Below are positions 18,706-28,904 of a stretch of DNA of 64,000 bases, piece after piece. Under the pieces are notes generated by a model. It saw only the letters and a program-made list of their open reading frames with translations, was not told where the DNA came from and made no database searches. The stretch comes from Candidatus Kryptoniota bacterium. Its GTDB lineage: Bacteria > Bacteroidota > Ignavibacteria > Kryptoniales > JAKASW01. Each line of letters opens with the position of its first letter. The stretch's first letter is position 1. Both the position numbers and the translations under genes were made by a program. The stretch covers positions 107,606-171,605 of the forward strand of contig DATCTN010000025.1 of NCBI GenBank assembly GCA_036567965.1, given 5' to 3'.

Positions 18706-18770
18706 ATCCGGACTTCAGGCTGCCTCAAATCCCTCCCTATGAAAACCCGGTCCCGGCAGTTAAGAATTAA

Positions 18771-18797
18771 AAGTCCTGCCGGATAATGTCGGGACTT
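18771..18797 (-). terminator. rho-independent terminator, repeated type
   Basis: Arms AAGTCCTG (18771-18778) and CGGGACTT (18790-18797) form a hairpin with one G-U type mismatch, followed on the minus strand by U-rich sequence. It lies 28 bp past the stop of the GLUG-repeat gene. Confidence 0.8.
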
Positions 18798-18824
18798 CTA
18801 CTGAGACAGTTAAGTTGTCATCCC

Positions 18825-21800
18825 CTATTTCATCAACACAAGCTTCTTTATCGACTCAAATCTCTTTCCATCATTGCCGACGGCATCGATTCTGTAGAAG
18901 TAAACTCCGCTCGCATACGAGCCGAGGTTTATGTTCTGGTTGTATCTTCCGGCATTCAACGTTCCAAAATTATCTCCGAGAACTCTCTGTCCGAGGACAT
19001 TGTAAATATCCAGAGTCACCGTTGATTGTTGCTTCAGGTCGAACCGTATCGTCGTACTCGGATTGAATGGATTAGGGTAGTTTTGATAGAGAGCGTACGT
19101 CTTCGGTACATCGACAGTCACCGTGAGAGTCGTCAGATCTTTTGTCATGCCGCTTGTGGAGACGCTTTGGATCTTGTATTGATAAGTGGAACCTGAAACT
19201 ACGCGATTGTCCGTGAAGTTGTAAGTCCTCCCTGTGCTGCTCGTCCCGAGTCCCTTTAAGCTGTTGTTGCTCGCATAACTTGCGATAAGCTTGAATGCCG
19301 ATGTCCCTGGGTCCTCACGCATGATGTTGAACCCGGCATTATCCACTTCGGATTGTGTCTTCCATTTCAGTGTAATGGAGCCGACATCAGCAGTAGCCAG
19401 AAAGTCCGTCGCCTGAACCGGAAGGGAATGGTCAGGCGGCGGCAACAGATAAGGATAGCCGTTATTAGTTACGCCATTTATTCCCCACGTGCTGACGAAG
19501 TCCCATCCGGAATTTGTGAAAGTTGATTCTGTTTTCATCTCGTCCGTGCTGTCGCCCGTGCCGGCGGGGCTGCTTAAATGACCGGATGTCTGTATATCCC
19601 AGAAACAACTGTTTACCGAAGAAGCGGAATTGAAGCCCAACAGTCCTCCGACATTTGTGCTGCCACTGACACTGCCGGTGCTGTAGCAGTTGGTGACCGA
19701 AGAATTGTAATTGTAGCCAACCAATCCGCCTACATACCAACTCCCGCTGACGCTTCCGGTGCTGTAGCAGTCGCTAATCGGACAATTGGAGTAATTGTAG
19801 CCGATTAATCCCCCCGCCTCATACTGGCTTCCGCTGACGCTTCCAGTGCTGTAGCAATTGCTTACGGCACAACTTGAATAATTGTAGCCCACCAATCCTC
19901 CGGCATCCTCGAGGCTGACGGTGACGCTTCCACTGCTGTGGCAGTTGCTTATCGTTGATCTGTTAATGTTGTAACCGACTAATCCGCCCACTCCGATATT
20001 TCCGACGACATTTCCTACAGCGTAGGAATTGGTGATAGAAGAACCAAATTGACTAATCCCAACAAGTCCTCCCACATCGCTGTTCGAAGCATCATTGACG
20101 CTATCCGTACTGTAGCTATTGCTGACTATGGATGAATCATCAAAGCCCACGAGTCCTCCGACGTACCCGCCGGATGCTCCGATAACATTTCCCGACGTGG
20201 AGCAGCTGTCAATCGATGATTGAACACTGTACCCGACGAGCCCGCCTACCTCGCTTCCTCCTGCCACATGTTCATTGATGAGCGCGAGATTCTTCACCCT
20301 GCCATTAACGAGATCCCCGAACATTCCTACTTCACTCGCACCGCCGCTGGAGATAAACAAGCCGGTTATGGTGTGTCCCTTTCCGTTGTACGTCCCGGTG
20401 AAATACGTTCCGCCATTGCCTATCGGTGAAAAGCCTGCTCCCGAGTTCCAGTATATTGTAGACGACGCGTCAATGTTCGCCGTCTGCACAAAGCACGTAT
20501 CCCATGCACTGGAATTCTGCGTGATCCAGTACAAGTTCTGAAGTGAGTCGATTTGAAACGGGTCGTTAGACGTTCCGCTGCCGGAAGGCTGGACGGCGAT
20601 AAAGGAAGTGGTCGTGAAGTTCAATTCGTTTCCTTGAGCGGGGCCGTATGAATTCGATGCGATCACACGGTAATAGTAGGTCTGGCTTGACGCAAGGGGG
20701 GAAATACTTGCGGACACTGACGCACCTCCCCATCCGTTCACAGGACTTTGTGAAGCTGTAACCGTATCCGGATAATTCCCGGAGACGGTTCCGTAAATGA
20801 ATTTGACGGTCGTCGTACCTTTATGCGAGCTCACCGCTCCATTCAACGTGGCGGATCCCCAGCTAACGCTTGTGCTCGTATCCGTCGTGGCTGCCGGCGC
20901 AGCCGGCACATACTGAGACTGCCAGAGCAATCCCGGATATCCATTATTGATGTTCGAGTCGGCTGCCCACACATTTGTAAAATCCCAGCCGCCGTTCGTG
21001 AAGGTTGATTGTGTTTTCATAGCTGAAGTGTTCTCGCCCGTGCCGTTGCCATTGCTCGGCTGGCCGGAAGTCTGTGTGTCCCAGAATGAGTTTGATATAG
21101 CTCCATCAAGGCTGAGCCCCGCGAGTCCGCCGACGTCCGAACTGCCGACAACGCTTCCTCTGCTGTAGCACTTAATAATCCCGGCTAGATAATTGTCCCC
21201 GACCAGTCCGCCCACATAGCTCCCGGTAGCGACGACAGAATCTGAACTGTAGCTATTACTTGCCGATGAAGCGCCGTCATCGCTAACATTATAGCCCACC
21301 AGCCCGCCGACATAGTTTCTTCCTACCACGCTGCCGGTGCTGTAGCACTCACTGATTGTCCCATCGAATCCGTTTTGCCCGGTGATTCCTCCGGCATAGT
21401 CCGCGCCGCTATCAATGCATGTGCAGTAGCAATTGCTTATCGAACCGAAGTTCGAGTTCGACCCGACGAACCCGCCTGAGTAGTTGCCGGTGCAAACGAC
21501 ATTTCCAGAGCTGTGGCTATTTGTAATCTTCGCGCTTTGAAGATTCTGTCCTACCAATCCTCCTGCCTGACTGCTTCCGTCTACGGACCCAGTGCTGTAA
21601 CTGCTGTCGATGAACGAGGTCACATTGGAGTTTACCCCAAGGTTCTCTCCCACGAGTCCGCCGATATCGTTCGCGCCGCTCACATTTCCCGTGCTATAAC
21701 ACTTTTCTATTTGACCATAATACTCATTTGCGCCGACAAGCCCGCCGGCATAATCACTGTTCCCCCTGACATTCCCGGTGGCATAACAATTCCTTATGGA

Positions 21801-22487
21801 AGAGCTGGTGCCGTAGTCACCACCGAACCCGCTGCCGCTGCTGTAATTATCACCAACGAGTCCACCGACATCATTGCCGCTGGCGTTCACAGAAGCAGTG
21901 CTGTGGGAATTACTTAGCACGCCGCCTCCGGTTCCTCCGACGAGTCCGCCGACATTACCGCCGTTTCCGTGAATGATTCCGGTAGTGTAGCAATCATCAA
22001 TCGTCGATAGGCTAGTATAACCTATAAGTCCGCCGATATGATCAGCGCCGGTTATATTGACATTGATAAGTCCGAGATTCTTTATCTCTGCGTTGGATAT
22101 GCTTCCAAACAGCCCCAAAATTCCGGTACTGCCCTGGGAAATGAACAGACCTGTTGTCGTGTGTCCTCCTCCATCGTAATGCCCGGTAAAGGAATAACCA
22201 CTTCCAGGATAAGCGATTGGAGTAAACCCAGCTCCTGAATTCCAGCTAGTATCAGAAGATGCATCTATGTCCGCGGTCTGCAGGAAATACGAACCCCAGG
22301 AACTCGAGTTTTGGACTATCCAAACGAGATTGGCAAGCGAATCTATCTGGTAAGGATCGCTCGACGACGTGCCGCTACCGGATGGGTGCACTGCTGTCTG
22401 TGCTCGTGCCGTCGGCAAAAATGTATTTGCGGCACAAATCAGGACAAACAACGAAGCAGCTGCAAATGTGTTAGTACACCTTTCCAT
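18825..22487 (-). CDS. large GLUG-repeat T9SS surface protein
   Basis: This 1220-residue protein has a signal peptide ending near TARAQ. Two arrays of GLUG repeats follow (pattern NCYSTGSVSGSxxVGGLVGYN), separated by a fibronectin-like domain at about residues 530-630. After the second array come another fibronectin-like module (LKWKTQSEVDNAGFNIMRED) and a T9SS sorting domain (NYPNPFNPSTTIRFDL, ending KKLVLMK). Each array is preceded by the same domain (QIDSLANLVWIVQNSS; QIDSLQNLYWITQNSS), so the protein seems to have arisen by internal duplication. GLUG repeats are known from large surface and adhesin-like proteins. GGGAGGATGG precedes the ATG. Its C-terminal 200 residues closely resemble those of the cohesin protein at 33921-37391. 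Confidence 0.88.
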   Translation of the reverse strand: MERCTNTFAAASLFVLICAANTFLPTARAQTAVHPSGSGTSSSDPYQIDSLANLVWIVQNSSSWGSYFLQTADIDASSDTSWNSGAGFTPIAYPGSGYSFTGHYDGGGHTTTGLFISQGSTGILGLFGSISNAEIKNLGLINVNITGADHIGGLIGYTSLSTIDDCYTTGIIHGNGGNVGGLVGGTGGGVLSNSHSTASVNASGNDVGGLVGDNYSSGSGFGGDYGTSSSIRNCYATGNVRGNSDYAGGLVGANEYYGQIEKCYSTGNVSGANDIGGLVGENLGVNSNVTSFIDSSYSTGSVDGSSQAGGLVGQNLQSAKITNSHSSGNVVCTGNYSGGFVGSNSNFGSISNCYCTCIDSGADYAGGITGQNGFDGTISECYSTGSVVGRNYVGGLVGYNVSDDGASSASNSYSSDSVVATGSYVGGLVGDNYLAGIIKCYSRGSVVGSSDVGGLAGLSLDGAISNSFWDTQTSGQPSNGNGTGENTSAMKTQSTFTNGGWDFTNVWAADSNINNGYPGLLWQSQYVPAAPAATTDTSTSVSWGSATLNGAVSSHKGTTTVKFIYGTVSGNYPDTVTASQSPVNGWGGASVSASISPLASSQTYYYRVIASNSYGPAQGNELNFTTTSFIAVQPSGSGTSNDPFQIDSLQNLYWITQNSSAWDTCFVQTANIDASSTIYWNSGAGFSPIGNGGTYFTGTYNGKGHTITGLFISSGGASEVGMFGDLVNGRVKNLALINEHVAGGSEVGGLVGYSVQSSIDSCSTSGNVIGASGGYVGGLVGFDDSSIVSNSYSTDSVNDASNSDVGGLVGISQFGSSITNSYAVGNVVGNIGVGGLVGYNINRSTISNCHSSGSVTVSLEDAGGLVGYNYSSCAVSNCYSTGSVSGSQYEAGGLIGYNYSNCPISDCYSTGSVSGSWYVGGLVGYNYNSSVTNCYSTGSVSGSTNVGGLLGFNSASSVNSCFWDIQTSGHLSSPAGTGDSTDEMKTESTFTNSGWDFVSTWGINGVTNNGYPYLLPPPDHSLPVQATDFLATADVGSITLKWKTQSEVDNAGFNIMREDPGTSAFKLIASYASNNSLKGLGTSSTGRTYNFTDNRVVSGSTYQYKIQSVSTSGMTKDLTTLTVTVDVPKTYALYQNYPNPFNPSTTIRFDLKQQSTVTLDIYNVLGQRVLGDNFGTLNAGRYNQNINLGSYASGVYFYRIDAVGNDGKRFESIKKLVLMK

Positions 22488-23383
22488 CCATCCTCCCTCA
22501 TTTATTGTTCGCTAATCATGTAAGTGCATTCATACTAAATGCAATGCGGACACGATTGTCATTCGCTGTAACGGTTTCCGTTGAGATGATCATGACATTC
22601 CGTCCTTCTGATTCCTGGTTGACTACAAGTTTGGTTACAGAACGAAGCAGCAACCTCTCCCTCGTCAAGACATACAACCATATTCAACAGGAGATAAAGT
22701 GAGGATTGAACGCACGCCCAACTGTGAACAGTAAGACTAATCTATATTAAAATCGCGGCGGTTTCTCAAAGTATTCCTATTACGTACATTAACATTATAT
22801 GGTGAGGCGGGTTCCCGAATGACGCTATCAGCACAAATCCAATACTACCTTCGGGTGCGAACTTGATCGTAGAGAAGGGTCCATATCATCAAAAAGCAAT
22901 AAGAAACCAGTGGTCTGCAGGGGAATGTGCCGTCAACTGATCTTCTCTTAGAGCTACTCTTCAAAGAATAGAGGGAAGATCATTTGTGATCTGAAGCCAC
23001 AATCGGGGTGATCGGAGCTGAGTACGAAGATAAAATCGGGTCGATTTTTGGGGGCAAGTCGGTATGCAAAGTGGCTCTGGATCTTTTTGATTTGGGATTT
23101 CTTGAGCTATCTAGCCACCAACAGGAGCTATTCACGAGCCCGTTGTTTCTTTAGAATGTCCCCCATAACTTCTGTAGAGGCGCGAAACATTAGGGCACAT
23201 GGGAATAGTGGCACGCGGAGAAATTCTTAAATGAGCCATAAACAAACGTCTGCTTGCACAAGGCATTCTGTCCACTCGAATGTTATGCGGATACATGCCA
23301 GGATAATTCGCGATAATTATAGTTGGACAGCCAATACCAGACGACATCAATGCAGCGTGGGAACTGTCTCATAGGAGGAAAAC
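22488..23383. other. intergenic region, 896 bp, no supported gene
   Basis: It separates two divergent T9SS genes and so must hold both promoters. A block near 23000-23070 (GAGCTGAGTACGAAGATAAA with CGATTTTTGGGGGCAAG) resembles one near 42060-42110, pointing to a second low-copy repeat. Short frames have no family motif. Confidence 0.5.
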
Positions 23384-24616
23384 ATGAAAAAGATACTTGC
23401 TATTCTCTTGTTATCAAGTGTTTGTGTGCAAGCTCAGTGGAGACCGCTTTCTACAGGTTACAATTTAAGTCTATATTCAGTTCAGTTTTTTGACACATTG
23501 AGTGGAATAATTACAGGAGATGATGGGTTATTGCTACGAACAACGGATGGTGGACAGAACTGGAATGCGAATCTTGATTACTATAACTACTATCCCGCCT
23601 TATTCTCAATTAGTCTATATAATAATTCTTCAGGCTGGATTTCCGGAAGATATGGGACTCTACTGCAAACAACAGATAAAGGACAAACCTGGACTCCAAA
23701 AGATGGCTTTTCTTCATCCGTGGGTGGTTATTGGCTATCACATGTTGCTTTCTTAAACGATACGGTGGGTTGGATGTGTGGTGGAACGGATGCTTTGTTC
23801 AGAACAAAATTTGGGGATGGCTATTGGACGAAGGAATACGTTAGCCGTGCACCCTATGCGCTTGGCCATTTGTACACGAAAGACTTTGCTTCAGGTTACC
23901 TTACAGGAGACGCTGGCATCGCGGTGAAGACCACAGATCATGGCTATAGCTGGACAACTTTGAACACGGGCGTAAGCGCTACGCTAGAGAATGTAACCTT
24001 CGTAAATGATCTGACGGGTTGGATCGTAGGAGACTCCACTACGATTTTGAAAACAACCGATGGCGGCACTTCCTGGTCCAGGTATGATACGGAATTACAA
24101 TATCATTTCAATTGGGTCACGTTTGTTGATGATTCCGTCGGTTGGATTGTCGGAAGTAATGGCGCGATCATGAAAACAACAAATGCAGGCGCAACATGGG
24201 ATAAAGTTCCAAGTGGGACTTTGGTCAATTTAAGATCAATTTTCTTCAAGGATAAAAATCATGGCTATATTGTAGGCGACAGCGGAAAGGTTTTGTTGTA
24301 TGACACAACGTTTACGACATCCGTTGGCTCAGAACGACATGCCGTCCAACCAATCTCTTTTGAGGTCTCTCAGAATTACCCAAATCCATTTAATCCGACA
24401 ACAACAATAAGTTTTTCGATACCACGAGACGAATTCGTTGAATTGAAAGTATTTGACGTTTTGGGCAAAGAGGTGGGAACATTGACAAATCAAAAATACA
24501 ATGCCGGGGCACATTCAATCCAATTTAACGCATCAAATCTGGCGAGTGGGACATATCTTTATCGTCTTACAGCAGGAGAAAATGTTGCTACTCGTAAGAT
24601 CGTATTGATAAAATGA
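23384..24616 (+). CDS. Ycf48-like beta-propeller T9SS protein
   Basis: A signal peptide (KKILAILLLSSVCVQAQ) is followed by about seven blades of the Ycf48/BNR type with the pattern GWIVGDxxTILKTTDGGTSW. A T9SS domain follows (NYPNPFNPTTTISFSIP, ending RKIVLIK). Such propellers are common among exported proteins of this group; Ycf48 itself helps assemble photosystem II in cyanobacteria, but there is no sign of photosynthesis here and the name only describes the fold. AGGAGGAAAAC precedes the ATG. This is one of few plus-strand genes. Unlike the minus-strand T9SS genes it is not followed by the repeated terminator. Confidence 0.87.
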   Translation: MKKILAILLLSSVCVQAQWRPLSTGYNLSLYSVQFFDTLSGIITGDDGLLLRTTDGGQNWNANLDYYNYYPALFSISLYNNSSGWISGRYGTLLQTTDKGQTWTPKDGFSSSVGGYWLSHVAFLNDTVGWMCGGTDALFRTKFGDGYWTKEYVSRAPYALGHLYTKDFASGYLTGDAGIAVKTTDHGYSWTTLNTGVSATLENVTFVNDLTGWIVGDSTTILKTTDGGTSWSRYDTELQYHFNWVTFVDDSVGWIVGSNGAIMKTTNAGATWDKVPSGTLVNLRSIFFKDKNHGYIVGDSGKVLLYDTTFTTSVGSERHAVQPISFEVSQNYPNPFNPTTTISFSIPRDEFVELKVFDVLGKEVGTLTNQKYNAGAHSIQFNASNLASGTYLYRLTAGENVATRKIVLIK

Positions 24617-24807
24617 TATCGGGTGTCTAACCTCAATAATCAATAAGTCAACACGGCAATCGTATTTTGACAATGTGAATTTGCAAAAGGATAGCTCTTC
24701 GGGATAAAGATATTCCGTACGGCTGCCTCTAAGGCTCCGACCGCTGTCATCTGTTTCATACCACACCCGAAACATTCCAGCATAGGTGTGTATACGACTG
24801 CCCTCCC

Positions 24808-24965
24808 CCGATTGATGTCCCAGTGTGAAGTCAGTAGTCCCCTCAAGGATAGACAGTGCAAAGGTAAAGGAGTGGTTATGACAAGCGTCAGGAGCCACGT
24901 TAGCCAACAGTCTCGACTAATGTGCTTGGCTCCCCGATGGGAACGATGAGCCGACCAGAGTGCTT
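24808..24965. repeat. dispersed intergenic repeat, copy 2 (diverged)
   Basis: The left-end motif (CCCAGTGTGAAGTCAGTAGT) lies near 24818 and the core GGCTCCCCGATGGGAACGAT near 24930. It has changes at several positions otherwise conserved. The whole 24617-25126 interval contains no supported gene. Confidence 0.55.
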
Positions 24966-25126
24966 AACCATGATCGGTCCCGTCCACAATACATTCGGGC
25001 AGGAGGAATATTGTATGCAGACGAAACGTTTGTCTTTCCGTGCTTCCCAAGATCACGCACCTAGAATCGGTACGAATGTTCCATCTTATTTCGCGTATCG
25101 AGAGAACATGAGAGACATCGATTCAA

Positions 25127-25684
25127 TCAAAACTTCACAGTAACATCTTGCTTATCAGCGTCCGCTGCCTTGAACAATTCTGCGGGCATGTAATTGAGCA
25201 TTCTCGCGATGAACAGGTACGGCAACTGTGCTATACGAATATTGAACGTATTCACGGAATCATTATAGAATTCCCGTCTGTCGGCAATTTGACTTTCTAT
25301 CTCAGTAATCCTGCCCTGAAATTGGATGAACATCTGATCGGCTTTCAACTCGGGATAATTTTCAGATACAGCAAAAAGTGATTTCAGCGTTGATGTCATC
25401 ATATTGTCGGCTTGCGCTTTTTCCGGTATTGTTTTCGCCTGAGCGTACGCCGCCCGTGCCTGAGTGACTTGTATTTGTACATCCTTTTCAAAGTTCATAT
25501 ATCCCTTTACGGACTCCAATAACTTTGTCAGTTCATCGTGGCGTTGTTTCAGGAGGACATCGATATTGCTCCAGGCTTTCCCGATGTTATTCTTCAGCAG
25601 AACAAGACCATTATAGATCGACACAAGATAGCCGGCGAACACGATGACGACGAGAAGAAGAATTACAATGATTAAGATTCCCAT
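25127..25684 (-). CDS. LemA family protein
   Basis: LemA proteins are small membrane-anchored helical proteins of unclear function. The N-terminal helix (LIIVILLLVVIVFAGYLV) and the hallmark YNGLVLLKNNIGKAWSNIDVLLKQRHDEL are present, followed by LKADQMFIQFQ and the C-terminal YNDSVNTFNIRIAQLP. Full family length (185 residues). It lies 10 bp downstream of the GIDE-domain gene, a pairing common in bacteria. Confidence 0.92.
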   Translation of the reverse strand: MGILIIVILLLVVIVFAGYLVSIYNGLVLLKNNIGKAWSNIDVLLKQRHDELTKLLESVKGYMNFEKDVQIQVTQARAAYAQAKTIPEKAQADNMMTSTLKSLFAVSENYPELKADQMFIQFQGRITEIESQIADRREFYNDSVNTFNIRIAQLPYLFIARMLNYMPAELFKAADADKQDVTVKF

Positions 25685-25694
25685 ATGGATATCC

Positions 25695-26633
25695 TCATAA
25701 TAGGTTTATTAGATAAAGTATTCCCAAAAATCCCGTAACGAAAATCACTATGCCATACGAAAGCCCGGCGAGCATTTCCCATTTCTCTTGATAGATCGCA
25801 TACTTTTCTCGGCTGTCCGAGATAACGAATCGTGCGGTTTCCGTCCCTCCCTGGATCAGAAGTTGTTCTGTTGGTCCGTCCTTTCTGATCCCCGCCGATC
25901 CGAGAATGAACACCGGATCATTCGGCGCCAAGAACTGTTCGACATAACGTCTGTCGCCGGGTCTGGGAGAAAAATTCTCTGACACGGCATCGTCGGCATC
26001 TTTCGAAGAGCCATCCTGATTCAACATTCCGAGCTCTCTATCTGAAATCTCAACTTCAGCACCTTCCGGGTCAACCATAATCTGTCCGGTTTCGTCTTTA
26101 ACCCAAAAAGGAATCTTGAATGTTGGTCCAGGTACCGTCTTCCATCCGCCCGAGTTGTCAGAGTCTGAATCGTCATCCGCGGAATATATTTCCAATTCAC
26201 TCCGGCAGTACACGCACGGCGACTTAGAATACGGAGTCGTGAGAACATTTTGCGAAAGAATCGTACCGCTTATTTCCACCGGTCCAATAGCCACCGATCG
26301 AATCTTTGAGCGCGGAATGTTGCGCATAAACTCCAGCTCATTCATCTTTGCAAAACCAAATTGAAAAAGGATAGAACCAATGACAACAAGAAAATACGGT
26401 GCAATTGAAAATGTAATGGAGGTGATGAACCACAAAACGAAATGATTTGAGGCAAGCATCAATAGAAGGATAATGAGCAAGAGAACGAGACCGAAGACAA
26501 AACTGCCACCCGAATTCACAACGTCGGAAAACTTGTCTTCTAAGCCGCTGTATGCAAAGAATCGTTTGTAGAGGTACCACGATAGCAATAGGCAGATAAC
26601 GAACACTGAGATGTACAGTATAGATGAATCCAT
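25695..26633 (-). CDS. GIDE-domain membrane protein (E3 ubiquitin-ligase-like family)
   Basis: An N-terminal membrane helix is followed by two more near residues 45-95. The soluble GIDE domain comes next: IRSVAIGPVEISGTI, SPCVYCRSELEIY, PFWVKDETGQIMVDPEGAEV. A final helix lies near the C-terminus (LSYGIVIFVTGFLGILYLINL). The GIDE family is named after a eukaryotic mitochondrial E3 ligase, but bacterial members lack the RING finger and so are not ubiquitin ligases. It forms an operon with LemA directly downstream. The role is probably in envelope homeostasis, by association only. Confidence 0.87.
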   Translation of the reverse strand: MDSSILYISVFVICLLLSWYLYKRFFAYSGLEDKFSDVVNSGGSFVFGLVLLLIILLLMLASNHFVLWFITSITFSIAPYFLVVIGSILFQFGFAKMNELEFMRNIPRSKIRSVAIGPVEISGTILSQNVLTTPYSKSPCVYCRSELEIYSADDDSDSDNSGGWKTVPGPTFKIPFWVKDETGQIMVDPEGAEVEISDRELGMLNQDGSSKDADDAVSENFSPRPGDRRYVEQFLAPNDPVFILGSAGIRKDGPTEQLLIQGGTETARFVISDSREKYAIYQEKWEMLAGLSYGIVIFVTGFLGILYLINLL

Positions 26634-26702
26634 TTGGCGGAGTCCTATATGTACCTATTATTTCTTACTAATTCGATGATTGGAATATATATAAAAGTGA
26701 TA

Positions 26703-26962
26703 TGCCCCCTGCTGTGCACAAATGATAAGTTAGTATTCCGGCGGGGCATTGGCAACTCGAAGATCGATCTCGCGGGCCCTCGGCCTTCAATTGAATTAAG
26801 GGAATCGTCAGCGAGCCATGACAAGACCTGAAGATGTTTACTTGTAGGATCGCACTTCACTTTGATCTTGCTCCGCGATCGGAACGATGACTCGATCTTG
26901 TTGACGTTCAAAATCGAGGTTGTAATACAAAAATTGGCAGGAGGAAGGATTTTTCTAAACAC
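26703..26962. repeat. dispersed intergenic repeat, copy 3 (near full length)
   Basis: Blocks in the same order as copy 1: GCCCCCTGCTGTGCACAAAT with AAGTTAGTATTCCGG, then GGCATTGGCAACTCGAAGAT, the core GCTCCGCGATCGGAACGATG near 26871, and GGCAGGAGGAAGGATTTTTC at the right end. The minus strand again has an open frame with IESSFRSRSK at the core. Confidence 0.75.
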
Positions 26963-27069
26963 GGCGCCGCCCTAAGCCTGATGAGGGCTTCCGTATTTCT
27001 TGCCCTTATTTGTCCGTAGTGCTCTGAATGGCAACAACCACCCATTTGCCACGGGATTGCTACAATCGA

Positions 27070-27291
27070 TCAGGCTCTGGACATCCGGTGGTGATGATTA
27101 TGGCGGTGGACCAGGTACCTATCGGGTATACTCAGAGATAACATGCCACCGATCAAGAGAGCCAACGTGATCATCTCGCGTCTCCATTTCCCACGGGTGT
27201 AATTTCGGCTCCAATACCCTGACACGGCCACTACACCGAATAAAAGCCATACGGAAGAGAGTGTCAACCAAAGTACATGGTAATTGCTCAT
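27070..27291 (-). CDS. small two-helix membrane protein
   Basis: This 73-residue frame has two hydrophobic segments (VLWLTLSSVWLLFGVVAVSG and MITLALLIGGMLSLSI) and a His-rich tail (YLVHRHNHHHR). A strong ribosome-binding site, GAGGGGGTT, lies just before the ATG, which is the main reason to accept it. I recognise no family. The histidines could bind a metal, but that is speculative. Confidence 0.5.
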   Translation of the reverse strand: MSNYHVLWLTLSSVWLLFGVVAVSGYWSRNYTRGKWRREMITLALLIGGMLSLSIPDRYLVHRHNHHHRMSRA

Positions 27292-27676
27292 TCACAACCC
27301 CCTCTTGATTTGATTTTACCCGTAAAGCATACGTTAACTTAGACTCAAAATAATGTAACTGCTGACCGCTCTATTGTCAAGATTTCGGACCTTTTCCTTA
27401 CTAAGACCAGGTATACGGATTTGATTTCAGTCTGGTCTGATGGATTGTTGTTGCAGTGGTCGCCTGCACTGAAATACTTAATGCGGGGTTAACTGATGTC
27501 ATGCGGAGCATTACACCAAAGGGAGGGGATCAAGAAAAGTGTTATACTCCATCACAGATGCAAGTTCAAACCCGTTCGCTTTGCAAAACATGATTTCTTT
27601 AGATGACTTTGGAGAGATGAGCCAACCCAGCAATCAGCTTGGACAAAGTTTATGATTGACAGATGAATTCTGACAA

Positions 27677-27975
27677 ACTTGCCCCCATGTTTTGTACTAA
27701 TGTGAAGTTAGTAATCCGGTCGGGTACTGGCAGTTCGAAGTTCGCGCGCGCGGCTTTGGCTTTCAACTGAGCGACGGGAAATAGTCTTCCCGACAAGAGC
27801 AAGGAAGTGACTACTCACACCAACATGACAAGAATTGAAGATTTTAACCGGGAAGTTCGCACATCGGGTGGGCTTTGCTCCCCGATCGGAACGATGACTC
27901 GAACTGTTTTACTCTCAAGAAAAAAGTCAAGTTGACGAGGGTGGCGCGACGAATGTTTTGCTTGGTCGAGATTGC
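27677..27975. repeat. dispersed intergenic repeat, copy 4 (near full length)
   Basis: The left end ACTTGCCCCCATGTTTTGTA is followed by AATGTGAAGTTAGTAATCCG, TACTGGCAGTTCGAAG, an insertion near 27785-27820, the core GCTCCCCGATCGGAACGATG near 27878 and the right end GGCGCGACGAATGTTTTGC. It is the best copy for the core. The surrounding 27292-28166 interval has no supported gene. A further block after it (GATTGCTAACTT, then GGCAGGTCAGG) reappears near 42310-42360. Confidence 0.75.
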
Positions 27976-28166
27976 TAACTTAACATCGGAACACTTATCG
28001 GGGGCAGGTCAGGTTGATATCCGCGTCAGTTCATGCACCAGCCGAGTTGGTTTCACCTGTGCTCCTATCTCCCAGCCCGACAAAAAGTGATTGGACAACC
28101 AGAACGATTGCAGCAGCCGTTGAGTGAGATCGGCAAAATGATTCGTTGAGATGGTGTTCGATGAGA

Positions 28167-28904
28167 TCACCTTCGCAACGCAGCCTTTGAAAGAAGAAAA
28201 TCGGGGATACTGGCATCAAGCGTTACACCATCGATTAGAAACTCTGTCCCCTCTCCCTCTTTCATCACATCTTTATATAAAACCGACTTCGCCAACCAAT
28301 GGTCCTGAACTTTCATTACCTCCCGTACATCAACGGTCTTTAGCAGTTTTCCACTTTTGGCGTACAGGTTTTCCCTGAGAACAATAAATCGTGCTTTGTC
28401 GACCCATATCCGACGATGGTCGTAAGCGATATCTTCCTTTATCGCCTTCAGGTCGAGGACCCAACATAGCCTACCTGTCACCGTATCTTCTGAAGAAATC
28501 GTTGCCGAGTACATGTTCGGGAGATGCGGATCATCCATCATGTCTTCGTACGACAGGTCGGAACCCATCAAGGACTGTCGGAGCAAATGTCCGGAAATCA
28601 TGATCGTGCGGTCGGTCGAAGGGGAATATTCCCACAGCATATCTTTGAGCTTCAACATTTTCGTCCCCTGCTCACGGGCCGGGGCAACGAATTCCGTAAA
28701 CGATTCGTCCGTGCCCCGCTGCCAAGATTTTGACTCCACGGTCCGCATTTCCCGGAGCCCGTGGATGACCATGCGTGATTCCACTATCTTGGTTTCTGAA
28801 AACATGTTCTTATCGACTCTGTTGAGTATCTCGTCTCCTGAAAGAGCCTGTAAATAGTTGACAGGCAGCAGGAGGGAGAGAATTAGCCACATCATGGTGA
28901 TCAT
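28167..28904 (-). CDS. LolA-like outer-membrane lipoprotein-sorting family protein
   Basis: A leader (WLILSLLLPVNYLQALS) is followed by the family opening GDEILNRVDKNMFSETKIVESRMVIHG-like sequence, SFTEFVAPAREQGTKMLKL, LWEYSPSTDRTIMISGHL and a late GTEFLIDGVTLDASIPDFLLSK. This is the family often annotated as outer membrane lipoprotein-sorting protein, found beside MacB/FtsX-type exporters. Its predicted LolA-like barrel would carry a hydrophobic substrate across the periplasm. It overlaps the upstream permease gene by 4 bp. Probable last gene of a five-gene export operon. Confidence 0.85.
   Translation of the reverse strand: MITMMWLILSLLLPVNYLQALSGDEILNRVDKNMFSETKIVESRMVIHGLREMRTVESKSWQRGTDESFTEFVAPAREQGTKMLKLKDMLWEYSPSTDRTIMISGHLLRQSLMGSDLSYEDMMDDPHLPNMYSATISSEDTVTGRLCWVLDLKAIKEDIAYDHRRIWVDKARFIVLRENLYAKSGKLLKTVDVREVMKVQDHWLAKSVLYKDVMKEGEGTEFLIDGVTLDASIPDFLLSKAALRR

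Noticed and set aside
19500..22000. Repeated GLUG-coding DNA as a possible tandem-repeat element
   Set aside because: It is explained by the protein repeats; no independent DNA element is needed.
23384..24616. Photosynthesis-related Ycf48 function
   Set aside because: Only the propeller fold matches. The protein has a T9SS tail and no photosynthesis genes are nearby.
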